Part shown: one piece after another, positions 1-8,803 of the stretch | How positions within the stretch are numbered: position 1 is the first letter of the stretch | How the letters are laid out: each line of letters starts with the position of its first letter | Source: UBA5287 sp041672395 | GTDB lineage: Bacteria > Bacteroidota > Bacteroidia > Bacteroidales > Dysgonomonadaceae | Length of the DNA stretch: 18,983 bases | Assembly (NCBI GenBank): GCA_041672395.1 | Contig: JBAYZS010000044.1 | Span: 1-18,983, forward strand | Reading direction: 5' to 3' | Notes under the pieces: model-generated | Databases searched by the model: none | Told to the model about the DNA's origin: nothing | The model's input: the letters and a program-made list of their open reading frames with translations, nothing else | Translations under genes and position numbers: made by a program

Positions 1-927
1 CACTTTCATATGTTGAGTTGCAACCCCCTCAAAATCAAAATAGCGAGCACCAGGAGCTTTTTTTCGGTGAGGATCATCTGTAAGCGTAAATAAGTCGTTA
101 CCGATTTTTTGTCCCAGTTTATCCAGCAGAAAAGAGTTTTTTTGTTGTAATGAACCACCCGACATGGCATTTATAATTGGGCTAAGCAACTGAGCAGAAT
201 TCATTTGATCTACAATCATAGTATATTTTCCAGAAGCAACTTTTTTCTGACCAAGCTTTTGCAACACTCTTTTCAATGCTTTTTGTCCTATTTCAGTTTT
301 CTTCAGATCGTCTAAAAACAATGAAGATTCATACCAGTATGATGAGGGGCGCGCTTCACCTTCGCCTTTCATTGAAACGCTTACCGACAACGAATAAGAA
401 GTGCTATCCTGCACCCCTTCAAAACCGTTGTTGGTAATACGATAACTGCTGTACTCATTGTCGCTGTACGACGAATCTACCGAAATAATTCGCTCATCTT
501 TGCCCATCACTTCATTTGAAATGGCTTGAGCCATCGACATTTTCAGGTCGGGATTCACACCCTCAAACTTGCTGTCAACAAGGTTCAGGTTGGGCTTGTC
601 GCCCTTGTAATATCTTGAAGAATCGGGTAAGGTACGTGCTTCGTCCTGTGCCAAATATCGTGTAGAATCAATACCTTGTTTGATAAATCCCTCAAGTTCT
701 TCTTTTACAAGACGATTTGTGGAAAATGTGCCGTATCGACCATCCACAAAGAGATTCAGAGACATACCGTTTTCGGCAGCCTGTTGTAGTTTATCCGTTT
801 TGTTGTTCCTCAGGTCTATAGAAGTGTTTGAACCAGAATATACACTAATTCTAACACCCTGACAACCATTCTTTTGGGCATATTCCATTGCCCATTGTGC
901 CAACTTCTTATTTTGGTTTGATATCAT
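1..927 (-). CDS. TldE/PmbA-like TldD-family protein, 3' end missing
   Basis: The frame stays open from an ATG at 927 to the left edge and gives 309 residues, so the C-terminus is missing. An in-frame TAA lies just upstream of the ATG, so no longer start exists. The N-terminal part reads like the TldD/PmbA fold (residues 25-60 include SIDLRNNKTDKLQQAAENG and FVDGRYGTFSTNRL), and the end shows GARYFDFEGVATQ, a family-typical stretch. No HExxxH is present, as expected for the non-catalytic TldE/PmbA subunit that pairs with TldD in a heteromeric metalloprotease. It starts 15 bases after the upstream tldD-like gene on the same strand, so the two are probably co-transcribed. The N-terminus (MISNQNKKLAQW) is not a signal peptide, unlike its partner. 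The family is secure. The peptide substrate is unknown. Confidence 0.85.
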   Translation of the reverse strand, partial: MISNQNKKLAQWAMEYAQKNGCQGVRISVYSGSNTSIDLRNNKTDKLQQAAENGMSLNLFVDGRYGTFSTNRLVKEELEGFIKQGIDSTRYLAQDEARTLPDSSRYYKGDKPNLNLVDSKFEGVNPDLKMSMAQAISNEVMGKDERIISVDSSYSDNEYSSYRITNNGFEGVQDSTSYSLSVSVSMKGEGEARPSSYWYESSLFLDDLKKTEIGQKALKRVLQKLGQKKVASGKYTMIVDQMNSAQLLSPIINAMSGGSLQQKNSFLLDKLGQKIGNDLFTLTDDPHRKKAPGARYFDFEGVATQHMKV

Positions 928-942
928 AGTTTCAATTGTTTA

Positions 943-2475
943 TTAACTTTCCCCTCCAACTGTGAGTTTGCTTACTAATGCCGATGGCATACCGCAAGTT
1001 ACCGGGCAAGACTGACCATCTTTACCGCAAGTCCATGTTCCATCGTCAATTTTATCATTATTAGCCACCATTGTGATGTCCGCCAGAGCTTTAGGACCAT
1101 TACCAATAATATTAATATCCTTGATAGGTTGCGTCAATTTACCATTTTCTATCAGGTAGCCCGATTTTACAAAGAAAGTAAAGTCACCCGCTCCGATTTG
1201 GACCTGTCCATTTGTAAAGTTCTCTGCAAATATTCCGTTCTTCACAGAAGCAATAATCTCTTCTTCAGACACGTTTCCCGGTTCCATGTATGTAGCGCGC
1301 ATTCTCGGAATTGGCATGCTACGGAAAGATTCCCGTCTACCATTTCCCGTTGGGTTCACACCATAATATTTTGCGCTTATGCGATCGTGCAGATAGCTTG
1401 TCAACACCCCATCCTTCACGATGTAAGTCTTTTGTCCATAAACCCCTTCGTCGTCAATATTTACCGATCCCCTATTAAAAGGAATTGTGCCGTCATCAAC
1501 CACCGAGATATGTTCATTGCAGATTTTCTTGTTCAGTTGATCAGAAAAGATCGACGTGTTTTTTCGGTTAAAGTCAGCCTCGAAAGCATGACCTATAGCC
1601 TCATGCAACAAAATTCCAGAACCGCCTGAAGCCATCACTACCGGCATTTCACCACCTTTGGGTTTAATTGCTTTGAACATTATAGCCGTTTTATCAACAG
1701 CCTCCCGAGCCAGAAGTTTTATGATATCATCATTCAAAAACTCTTTCCCTTTTCTGAATGAACGTGAAGCATACCCATTTTCTATTTTCCCGTTTTCTTC
1801 CATTATACACATGGCAACCAGTGATATCATTGGTCGGTAATCATAATACTGAACACCTTCAGAATTGAAAAATAGAATGTGTGAAGTTTCATCATTCAGT
1901 GATGCCGATACTTTCTGCACACGTTTATCGAGTGCAAAAATGTCATCGTTTAACTTTTGCAGATAAGGCATTTTTTCTTTCAGCGTAACCTCTTCCCATG
2001 ATTGTATCAAGGGATAATAATTCTTGATGATAGGTAACCCCTTCATTGCGATGGGAGCCGTTTTTTTTGTACCCGAAGCAATGCGCGCTGCAGTCTGCGC
2101 AGCTTTCAGCATATCTTCCAGTGCTACATTTTCGACATACGCGTAGCCAGTCTGGTCGCCCGATAGCACACGAATTCCAACACCGAAATCGATATTAGAA
2201 TTTGCACGATTCACGGCGTTATCCATCAGACTTACGTTGTTTGCAAAACTATGTTCAAAGAACAAGTCCGCATAATCGCCACCTTTTTCCAGAGCAGCCG
2301 ATAATACTTTCCGTATATCTTCTTTTGAAACGCCAAAATGCTTCATGGCAGCCACAACAGCATCTTTTGGTGCTTTTGCATCTGTGCCTGCAATATTTGT
2401 CGATGCCATAGACGGCACCGCCATTGAGCCTAATAATGCCATACTTCCTGTTTGTATAAATTTTCTTCTATCCAT
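943..2475 (-). CDS. tldD: TldD-like metalloprotease with Tat-type signal sequence
   Basis: A 510-residue TldD/PmbA-family zinc protease subunit. The catalytic motif HEAIGH (HExxxH) is at residues 291-296, followed by AFEAD. The conserved C-terminal segment TCGKDGQS (482-489) includes Cys483, which matches the third metal ligand known in E. coli TldD. The first ~25 residues (MDRRKFIQTG, then a small-residue hydrophobic run ending near PSMAS) look like a twin-arginine export signal, whereas E. coli TldD is cytoplasmic. Length is slightly above the usual ~480 because of this extension. The downstream gene is the TldE-like partner. A promoter with -33 TTG and -7 TAACTTTA lies just upstream. TldD/TldE pairs degrade or mature small peptides. 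The target here cannot be read from sequence. Confidence 0.9.
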   Translation of the reverse strand: MDRRKFIQTGSMALLGSMAVPSMASTNIAGTDAKAPKDAVVAAMKHFGVSKEDIRKVLSAALEKGGDYADLFFEHSFANNVSLMDNAVNRANSNIDFGVGIRVLSGDQTGYAYVENVALEDMLKAAQTAARIASGTKKTAPIAMKGLPIIKNYYPLIQSWEEVTLKEKMPYLQKLNDDIFALDKRVQKVSASLNDETSHILFFNSEGVQYYDYRPMISLVAMCIMEENGKIENGYASRSFRKGKEFLNDDIIKLLAREAVDKTAIMFKAIKPKGGEMPVVMASGGSGILLHEAIGHAFEADFNRKNTSIFSDQLNKKICNEHISVVDDGTIPFNRGSVNIDDEGVYGQKTYIVKDGVLTSYLHDRISAKYYGVNPTGNGRRESFRSMPIPRMRATYMEPGNVSEEEIIASVKNGIFAENFTNGQVQIGAGDFTFFVKSGYLIENGKLTQPIKDINIIGNGPKALADITMVANNDKIDDGTWTCGKDGQSCPVTCGMPSALVSKLTVGGES

Positions 2476-2499
2476 AATATGGTATAATAATCATGGTTG

Positions 2500-2528
2500 T
2501 AAAGTTACAATTATTTGTTAAAATACAA
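2500..2528 (-). promoter_or_regulatory. Putative Bacteroidota promoter for the tldD-tldE pair
   Basis: On the minus strand a TTG (2528-2526) is followed by an 18-base spacer and TAACTTTA (2507-2500). This is close to the Bacteroidota consensus TTTG-N18-21-TAnnTTTG, with the last base of the -7 box off. Transcription would start about 20 bases before the ATG at 2475. It lies between the argH stop and tldD, which suggests the Tld pair is a separate unit from the arginine operon. Confidence 0.5.
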
Positions 2529-2540
2529 GAAAAGAGTTGC

Positions 2541-3836
2541 TTAATTTATCTGAACCGCAACCAGATCCATCTTTTTCCGTATCTCTTCAGTGCATAAATT
2601 TCCAATGCTTCCTGCATGTGTATGATTCACCGATTTTTCTGCAGTGAATTTGCCGGAATTAACTTCTTCTCCCACTCTTTGATAAGCCTCTCTGAATGGT
2701 ATTCCGCTTAAAACAAGCCGATTAACCTCTTCAACGGTAAAAAGATAGTCGTATTTTTTATCATTTAGAATATCCGAATTAATCATTATATGATCCAGCA
2801 TGAAGCAAGTCATATTAATTATTGTATGCAAGTTTTCAATAGCCGGGAACAACACCTCTTTCAGCAGTTGATAATCCCTTTGATAACCATGTGGAAAATT
2901 AGTTGTCATCATCGTAATTTCGTTTGGCAAGCTTTGAAGTCTGTTGCTATGAGCCCGAATCAGTTCCCACACATCCGGGTTCTTTTTATGCGGCATGATG
3001 CTAGACCCTGTAGTCAGCTCTTTAGGGTACGATATAAAATTGTAGTTTCCAGATAGATACATACAATTATCCGCTGCCAGCTTATTCAGAGTAGAAGCAA
3101 TATTAGCCATGCTTTGTGCAAGAATTCGTTCCGTTTTTCCACGCCCCATTTGAGCCGCAATCACATTATAATTCATTGTAGCAAATCCCATTTCGCGCGT
3201 AGTCATTTCTCTGTCGAGAGGAAAAGAACTTCCATAGCCCGCTGCCGAGCCTAAAGGATTTTGATCCGCCACTCGCCATGCTGCCACCAGTGTTTGCATG
3301 TCATCCACCAACGTTTCCGCATAAGCCCCAAACCATAAACCAAAAGAAGACGGCATAGCCACCTGAGCGTGAGTATATCCAGGCAGCAGCATATTTTTGT
3401 GAGTTTCGCTGAGCGACTGTAACTGATTGAATAGTTGCAGCACCTCATCTTTTATCTGTAATATCTCCTCTTTTAGATATAGCTTAATATCCACCAGCAC
3501 CTGATCGTTTCTTGATCTTCCCGAGTGAATTTTTTTGCCCATATCTCCCAGAGATTGAGTAAGCATAGCTTCAATTTGCGAATGAATATCTTCAGCATCA
3601 TCATCCAGCTCAAAATTTCCCTTCTCCACTTCATCAAGAATATTTTTCAATTCCGCATGCAGTGTAGATTCTTCCTCTTGAGTCAGTAGCCCGATGGTTA
3701 CCAGCATTTTAATATGCGCCATTGAGCCAATGATATCATATTTTGCAAGTCTCAAATCCAGTTCTCTATCTTTCCCAACAGTAAATTCTTCCACCAGTTT
3801 ATCGGCCTCAAAGCCTTTATCCCATATTTTTGCCAT
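2541..3836 (-). CDS. argH: Argininosuccinate lyase
   Basis: A 431-residue enzyme that splits argininosuccinate into arginine and fumarate, the last step of arginine synthesis in the cytoplasm. Superfamily signatures are all visible: HSGRSRND at 104-111, GYTHAQ at 153-158 (His156 in the active site), and the fumarase/aspartase signature GSSIMPHKKNPD at 277-288 with the catalytic serine Ser279. The usual Gln of that loop is His here (MPHKKNPD). The C-terminal part is a little shorter than the ~460 residues of E. coli ArgH. The ATG at 3836 lies 6 bases after the stop of the M20 deacylase gene, making argH the last gene of the arginine operon. No clear terminator hairpin follows. The next promoter is only ~30 bases downstream. 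Confidence 0.96.
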   Translation of the reverse strand: MAKIWDKGFEADKLVEEFTVGKDRELDLRLAKYDIIGSMAHIKMLVTIGLLTQEEESTLHAELKNILDEVEKGNFELDDDAEDIHSQIEAMLTQSLGDMGKKIHSGRSRNDQVLVDIKLYLKEEILQIKDEVLQLFNQLQSLSETHKNMLLPGYTHAQVAMPSSFGLWFGAYAETLVDDMQTLVAAWRVADQNPLGSAAGYGSSFPLDREMTTREMGFATMNYNVIAAQMGRGKTERILAQSMANIASTLNKLAADNCMYLSGNYNFISYPKELTTGSSIMPHKKNPDVWELIRAHSNRLQSLPNEITMMTTNFPHGYQRDYQLLKEVLFPAIENLHTIINMTCFMLDHIMINSDILNDKKYDYLFTVEEVNRLVLSGIPFREAYQRVGEEVNSGKFTAEKSVNHTHAGSIGNLCTEEIRKKMDLVAVQIN

Positions 3837-3842
3837 TCTATA

Positions 3843-4907
3843 TTATGATTTTGCTAATTGATTTATTAATTCTATGTAACCATTTATGCCCTGTTCAATT
3901 TCATGAATCATCACATATTCATCCGCTTGATGCGAACGCGCCGATTCGCCAGGTCCCATTTTTATGGCAGGGCAAGTAATTCTCATCCAATCAGAAGTAG
4001 TAGGAGAGGTGTATGTGTCGATACCTAAGGTGTTTACGCAATTTATTAATAAATGGTCAGTCGGAGTAGCAGAACTTTTGTTCGTCAGTGAACGAGCTGT
4101 AAGCCTGCTTTTTACCAAAGGCTGTAAAATATCCATGATCTCAGGATTGGTGTATTTGTCCGTGGGACGGATATCCACAACAAACTTACAACTATCCGGC
4201 ACCACATTATGTTGCGTTCCCGCATTGATTTGTGTTACCTGCAGTTTAACTTTCCCCATTGCGGGTGATATTTTGGGAAAGTCAATCGATTTTAATTTTG
4301 TAATATCTTCAATAGCAATGTAAAGCGCATTCACCCCCTCTTCACGCGCAGCATGTCCGCTTACACCTTTTGCTTCACCGTCGATAACCAGTAAACCCCT
4401 TTCAGCGACAGCCGCTTTCATGCCCGTCGGTTCTCCAATTATGGCGTATGAAACCTCTTCTGAGAGGGTGCTCCATACTTTTCTCATACCGTTGGGTCCC
4501 GAATTTTCTTCTTCGGTAGTTAGAACCAACATCAAGTTGAAAGGCAGTTCAGTACTATAAAAGTGTAAAAAAGTTTCAATCATAGAAACCACACTTGCGC
4601 CCGCATCGTTGCTCCCTAATCCATTTATGCGTGTTTCAGAAATAGGAGGGTTAAAAGGGTCGAAGCTGTAACTTGAGCTCGGTTTAACCGTATCCAGATG
4701 AGAATTGAGCATCAAAGTGTGTTTATCCTTATCGAATGTGTTTTGTCTGATGATCAAGCTGTTAACGATACGCTCTACAGAAATACCCCTTTCATTAAAA
4801 AAATTAGTCAGAAAATCACTTCGCAGATTTTCCTCACCCGAAAAAGATTGTATAGAAATCAGTTTCCTGAGTAATGCTATCGCGTCGTTCAAATTTTCTT
4901 TGTCCAT
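3843..4907 (-). CDS. M20-family N-acyl-citrulline/ornithine deacylase (ArgE')
   Basis: A 354-residue M20 metallopeptidase of the ArgE/DapE group. Ligand motifs are in order: SHLDTV (His70, Asp72), SNDAGA (Asp101, bridging), TEEE (Glu133/134), GEPT (Glu159) and SHQADE (His326). The lid/dimerisation domain starts near GVSGHAAREEGVN (181-193). Its place between argB and argH, next to an ArgF' carbamoyltransferase, implies it removes the acyl group from N-acylcitrulline to give citrulline for ArgG. This is the role of the equivalent enzyme in organisms that carbamoylate acylated ornithine. With Ser90 in ArgF', N-succinylcitrulline is the more likely substrate. Its ATG shares one base with the argB stop (TAATG), so translation is probably coupled. 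DapE is an alternative on motifs alone, but the context argues against it. Confidence 0.85.
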   Translation of the reverse strand: MDKENLNDAIALLRKLISIQSFSGEENLRSDFLTNFFNERGISVERIVNSLIIRQNTFDKDKHTLMLNSHLDTVKPSSSYSFDPFNPPISETRINGLGSNDAGASVVSMIETFLHFYSTELPFNLMLVLTTEEENSGPNGMRKVWSTLSEEVSYAIIGEPTGMKAAVAERGLLVIDGEAKGVSGHAAREEGVNALYIAIEDITKLKSIDFPKISPAMGKVKLQVTQINAGTQHNVVPDSCKFVVDIRPTDKYTNPEIMDILQPLVKSRLTARSLTNKSSATPTDHLLINCVNTLGIDTYTSPTTSDWMRITCPAIKMGPGESARSHQADEYVMIHEIEQGINGYIELINQLAKS

Positions 4908-5704
4908 TATGAGTCAGCCGTTAAGATAGTTCCTTTTCCGTTTAATAGATTCTTTGCATGTAAAATAATCACTTTAGAAACCCCATTTTCAATTGCTTTG
5001 AATGAATTATCGAGTTTAGGAATCATTCCTTCAGTAATCACCTTATCGACTTTCAACTGAGCATATTCCATTTTGTTTATGGTCGCCAACAAACTCTCCG
5101 GATTATTTATGTCTTTGAGGACCCCCTCTTTTTCAAAACAATAATATAAAGATGTTTGATATTCTTTTGATAAAGCTGTGGCCAAAGAATTTGCAACCGT
5201 ATCTGCATTCGTGTTCAAAAGTGAACCCTTTCCGTCGTGCGTGATAGCACAAAAAACGGGAGTCAGATTAGTTTTCAGCAATTGAGATATAAAAGGAACA
5301 TTTATATTTTTCGAAATAGGATCACCAACAAATCCAAAATCTATTGGTTCAGGAGAGCGTCTTTTTGAAGGGATAGAATTTGCATCAGCGCCAGTCAGAC
5401 CAATTGCGTTACAGCCCTCATTTTGAAGAGAAGCCACTATATTTTTGTTAATGTAACCAGCATAAACCATAGTTACAATTTTCAATGTTTCTGCATCCGT
5501 AATTCTTCGGCCATCAACCTTTAGAGTTTTTATGCCTAGCGTGTCGGCCATTTTTGAAGCCATAACGCCCCCACCATGAACCAACACTTTTAACCCCTTC
5601 ATCCTTTGAAAATCAAGAAGAAAAGAATTCAATGCTTCGGGATTATCAACAATATTACCTCCGATTTTGATGATAGAAACGTTTGGTTTTGTATTGCTTA
5701 GCAT
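4907..5704 (-). CDS. argB: N-acylglutamate kinase
   Basis: A 265-residue amino-acid kinase of the ArgB type, which phosphorylates the gamma-carboxyl of N-acylglutamate. The N-terminal KIGGNIVDN (residues 12-20) is the phosphate-binding lysine/glycine motif, HGGGVMASKMA (44-54) binds acylglutamate, and DGRRITD (64-70) follows the family pattern. GLTGADAN and NTNADTVANSLA further support the call. Length matches the shorter ArgB enzymes, which lack the N-terminal helix linked to arginine feedback. In this succinylated-type pathway the natural substrate may be N-succinylglutamate. The gene sits 19 bases after argF' and its stop overlaps the start of the deacylase gene. Confidence 0.94.
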   Translation of the reverse strand: MLSNTKPNVSIIKIGGNIVDNPEALNSFLLDFQRMKGLKVLVHGGGVMASKMADTLGIKTLKVDGRRITDAETLKIVTMVYAGYINKNIVASLQNEGCNAIGLTGADANSIPSKRRSPEPIDFGFVGDPISKNINVPFISQLLKTNLTPVFCAITHDGKGSLLNTNADTVANSLATALSKEYQTSLYYCFEKEGVLKDINNPESLLATINKMEYAQLKVDKVITEGMIPKLDNSFKAIENGVSKVIILHAKNLLNGKGTILTADS

Positions 5705-5723
5705 AGTAACTCAATTTGTATTT

Positions 5724-6677
5724 TTATAATTGCAACAGAATCTCTTTCAGTACTGTTTGTGCAGAAACCACTCTGTTAGCTGCTTCCGGGATGACAATAG
5801 ATTCAGGACTTTCAATTACCTCATCCGTAACAATCATGTTACGTCTTACCGGTAAACAGTGCATGAAAAAGGCGTTGTTAGTGACGGCCATTTTCTGAGA
5901 ATCTACGGTCCATGAACGGTCGCTGCTCAATACTTTCCCGTAGTTAGGGTCAGAATAGGCTGCCCAGTTTTTAGCGTATATGAAGTCCGCCCCCTTAAAA
6001 GCTTTTGTCTGATCGTATTCTATTTTTGTGTTACCAGTAAATGTTTCGCATAGCTCATATCCTTTTGGATGCGTAATCACGAATTCATAATCTGTCGCGT
6101 TCATCCACTCAGCAAAAGAGTTAGGCACCGCTTGTGGCAATGCTTTTGGATGAGGCGCCCAAGTGAGAACTACTTTTGGTCGTTCTATTTTTTTATACTC
6201 TTCAATTGTGATTAAATCAGCAAAACTCTGTAAAGGATGTCTTGTCGCAGCCTCCATACTAAAAACCGGTTTACCCGAATATTTGATAAATTGGTTTAGA
6301 ATAACCTCATTATAATCGTCTTCCTTACTCTCGAATTTTGCAAAAGAACGAACACCAATTATGTCGCAATACGAGCCCATTACCGGAATTGCCTCAAGGA
6401 GATGTTCAGATTTGTCGCCATCCATTACAACCCCTCTTTCCGTTTCAAGTTTCCATGCACCCTGATTAATATCAAGAACAATCACATTCATGCCCAAGTT
6501 CATTCCAGCCTTTTGCGTGCTTAATCTGGTACGCAGACTAGAATTGAAGAAAATCATCAGTAGTGTTTTATTTTTCCCTAATTCCTGATCAGCAAATGGA
6601 TTTTGTTTTACATAGCGCGCCTTATCCAATGCTATTTTCAGCTCCCCTATATCGTTTACGTTTGTAAAGTTTCTCAT
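5724..6677 (-). CDS. argF': N-acylornithine carbamoyltransferase, likely succinylornithine-type (ArgF')
   Basis: A 317-residue transcarbamylase. The carbamoyl-phosphate loop FFNSSLRTR is at 43-51, with HPLQ at 147-150 and HCLPVRR at 273-279 (ornithine transcarbamylases have HCLP followed by a different residue pattern). The segment NLGMNVIVLDINQGAWKLET matches the Bacteroides fragilis N-succinylornithine enzyme closely as I remember it. The residue that sets substrate choice (Pro90 in the B. fragilis enzyme, Glu92 in the Xanthomonas acetylornithine enzyme) aligns to Ser90 here, codon at 6410-6408. I recall that replacing Glu92 by Ser gives succinylornithine activity, so a succinyl substrate is favoured. 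Lys236 in YAKNW is conserved. The ATG overlaps the argD stop by 4 bases (ATGA). The product, N-acylcitrulline, would go to the M20 deacylase two genes downstream. Confidence 0.92.
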   Translation of the reverse strand: MRNFTNVNDIGELKIALDKARYVKQNPFADQELGKNKTLLMIFFNSSLRTRLSTQKAGMNLGMNVIVLDINQGAWKLETERGVVMDGDKSEHLLEAIPVMGSYCDIIGVRSFAKFESKEDDYNEVILNQFIKYSGKPVFSMEAATRHPLQSFADLITIEEYKKIERPKVVLTWAPHPKALPQAVPNSFAEWMNATDYEFVITHPKGYELCETFTGNTKIEYDQTKAFKGADFIYAKNWAAYSDPNYGKVLSSDRSWTVDSQKMAVTNNAFFMHCLPVRRNMIVTDEVIESPESIVIPEAANRVVSAQTVLKEILLQL

Positions 6678-7801
6678 TTGCTTGTCAGTTTTTTAAATTG
6701 TTGAATAAAAATATCTATCTCATCTTTAGAGACGCAAAGAGGAGGAAGTAAGCGTAACACATTATTTTTGGCAGCCCCGGTAAATATGTGACTCTCGTAA
6801 AGTAATCGGCTGCGCAGATCAGAATATTCCGATTCTAATTCTACTCCAATCATTAAGCCGCGACCTCTAACCTCATCAATACCTGTGATGCCATCAAGTT
6901 CATCTTGAATATAATAACCCATTTCTTCGGCATTCTCAATGAGTGATTCTTCTTTTATTACATCTAAAACTGCAATTGCCGCCGCGCAAGCAAGATGATT
7001 ACCACCAAAAGTAGTACCCAGCATTCCTTTTTTTGCTTCGATATCCGGTGATATGAGTACACCTCCAATTGGGAAGCCATTTCCCATACCTTTTGCCGTA
7101 GTTATCATGTCCGGAGTCACGTTTGCATATTGGTGAGAAAAGAATTTACCCGTTCTTCCGTATCCAGACTGCACTTCGTCCAGTATAAGCATAACACCAA
7201 ATTCATTGCAAAGCAATTGGAGTTTTTTCAAGAAATTATTTTCCGGTACAAAAATACCAGATACACCTTGAATACCCTCAATTATTACAGCAGCATAATC
7301 CCCTTTAGATAATTCTGCTTCAACCGCATATATATCGTTCAAAGGAACATAATTAACTTTATGACCAGTATTGAATGGTGATTGAATATTATGATTATCT
7401 GTAACAGCGACAGCCCCCGAAGTCCTGCCGTGAAAAGATCCGAAGAAAGCCAATACTTTATCTTTTCCAGTTTGAAAAGAAGCAAGTTTCAGTGCGTTTT
7501 CATTTGCTTCAGCACCCGAGTTACAAAGGAAAAGCGAATAATTTGGGTAATTACTCAATTCTCCCAATTTGGTTGCTAATTCTTGTTGCAGGCTGTTTTG
7601 CACTGAATTTGAATAAAATCCAATTTTATTTACTTGTTGAGTTATTGCATCCACATATTTTGGATGAGAGTGCCCAATTGAGATTACGGCATGTCCGCCA
7701 TAAAAATCGAGATATTCGATTCCATTTTTGTCCCAAAGTTGGCATCCCTTAGCCAATACAGGCTCAATATCACACAGAGTATAAACGTCAAATAAATTCA
7801 T
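6674..7801 (-). CDS. argD: N-acylornithine aminotransferase
   Basis: A 375-residue class III PLP aminotransferase that converts N-acylglutamate semialdehyde to N-acylornithine with glutamate as amino donor. Visible motifs are SGAEANENALKLA (95-107, phosphate-binding region), LDEVQSGYGRTG (207-218, with Asp208 contacting the pyridine nitrogen) and TTAKGMGNGFPIGG (234-247, with Lys237 as the Schiff-base lysine). Length fits ArgD (about 375-400 residues). The gene lies 18 bases after argC and overlaps argF' by 4 bases, in pathway order. In a succinylated route it would act on N-succinylglutamate semialdehyde. Related AstC/AruC enzymes accept both acyl groups, so sequence alone does not decide. 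Confidence 0.94.
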   Translation of the reverse strand: MNLFDVYTLCDIEPVLAKGCQLWDKNGIEYLDFYGGHAVISIGHSHPKYVDAITQQVNKIGFYSNSVQNSLQQELATKLGELSNYPNYSLFLCNSGAEANENALKLASFQTGKDKVLAFFGSFHGRTSGAVAVTDNHNIQSPFNTGHKVNYVPLNDIYAVEAELSKGDYAAVIIEGIQGVSGIFVPENNFLKKLQLLCNEFGVMLILDEVQSGYGRTGKFFSHQYANVTPDMITTAKGMGNGFPIGGVLISPDIEAKKGMLGTTFGGNHLACAAAIAVLDVIKEESLIENAEEMGYYIQDELDGITGIDEVRGRGLMIGVELESEYSDLRSRLLYESHIFTGAAKNNVLRLLPPLCVSKDEIDIFIQQFKKLTSK

Positions 7802-7819
7802 TTAAGTTCAAGTTTATAG

Positions 7820-8803
7820 TTAGAAAACACTTCCTTTTAATTTAAGTCCCATCGTTTCTTCAAGTCCAAACATAAGGTTCATGTTTTGAACCGCTTGACC
7901 CGAAGCTCCTTTTAAAAGGTTGTCAATAATTGAGGTAATATGGATGTATCCGTTGCGTATCTCTATATGCAATAATCCTTTATTAGTGTTTACCACTTCT
8001 TTCAGGTTTATGGGCTCATCTGAGACAAACACAAAGGGCGATGGATTAAAGTATTTTTTGTATGTATCAATAATTTCTTGTTCAGTAATGGAATGCGTCC
8101 ATTTGGTATATACACTTGCAAAAATACCTCTCGTGAAATCTCCACGCATGGGAATAAAATTGATGAGAGGCAGTTCTTTGTTACCTGCTTTTGTAAGTGT
8201 ATTCTTTATTTCTGTAAGATGTTGATGAGTAAAAGGTTTGTAGACCGAAATGTTCGACTCCCGATAACTAAAATGTGTTGTTTCCGAAGATTTCTTCCCA
8301 GCCCCGGTAGATCCGGTGATGGCATGAACATGAATATCATCTGTTATCAAGTTCTTTGATGCCAAGGGGAGTAATGCTAACATGATAGAGGTAGCAAAAC
8401 AACCAGGATTTGCCACATTATCTGATTTGCGAATCAGCTCTTTATTGAGTTCACATAAACCGAATACAAAAGATCGGTCGTTAAAGTCGGGCTCGTTTCT
8501 GAAATCGTTTCCTAAATCTATTACCTTACAGGTTTTTGGAAGCTCGTTTTCTTGCAGAAAGGTTCTTGATATGCCATGTCCCAAACATAGAAAAAGTATA
8601 TCGGGATTGCCCACTTCTGTCGAGAATATCAGATCTGTTTCGCCTAACAAGTCTCGATGTATAGCTGAGATTTTCTTCCCAGCTGAAGTCGTACTGATCA
8701 CGGATTCTAATTCTACAAGGGGATGGTTTAACAGAATACGCAAAAGCTCTCCTCCAGTGTATCCTGTTCCTCCTGCAATACTTACTTTAATCTTCTTTTC
8801 CAT
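7820..8803 (-). CDS. argC: N-acyl-gamma-glutamyl-phosphate reductase
   Basis: A 327-residue NADPH-dependent reductase that turns N-acylglutamyl phosphate into the semialdehyde. The N-terminal Rossmann motif AGGTGYTGGELLR is at 10-22. The catalytic cysteine is Cys135 in NPGCFAT (132-138), preceded by the family-typical VIDLGNDFR (94-102). GSTGAGKKSSETTHFS is the substrate-loop region, and the FTHQHLTEI segment carries the conserved histidine. Length matches type 1 ArgC. The start overlaps the end of argG by 17 bases in another frame, so the two are translationally linked. It acts after ArgB and before ArgD. Confidence 0.95.
   Translation of the reverse strand: MEKKIKVSIAGGTGYTGGELLRILLNHPLVELESVISTTSAGKKISAIHRDLLGETDLIFSTEVGNPDILFLCLGHGISRTFLQENELPKTCKVIDLGNDFRNEPDFNDRSFVFGLCELNKELIRKSDNVANPGCFATSIMLALLPLASKNLITDDIHVHAITGSTGAGKKSSETTHFSYRESNISVYKPFTHQHLTEIKNTLTKAGNKELPLINFIPMRGDFTRGIFASVYTKWTHSITEQEIIDTYKKYFNPSPFVFVSDEPINLKEVVNTNKGLLHIEIRNGYIHITSIIDNLLKGASGQAVQNMNLMFGLEETMGLKLKGSVF

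Noticed and set aside
1129..1629. 166-codon plus-strand frame opposite the tldD-like gene
   Set aside because: It is antisense to a well-supported gene, shows no domain and is composed like a shadow frame.
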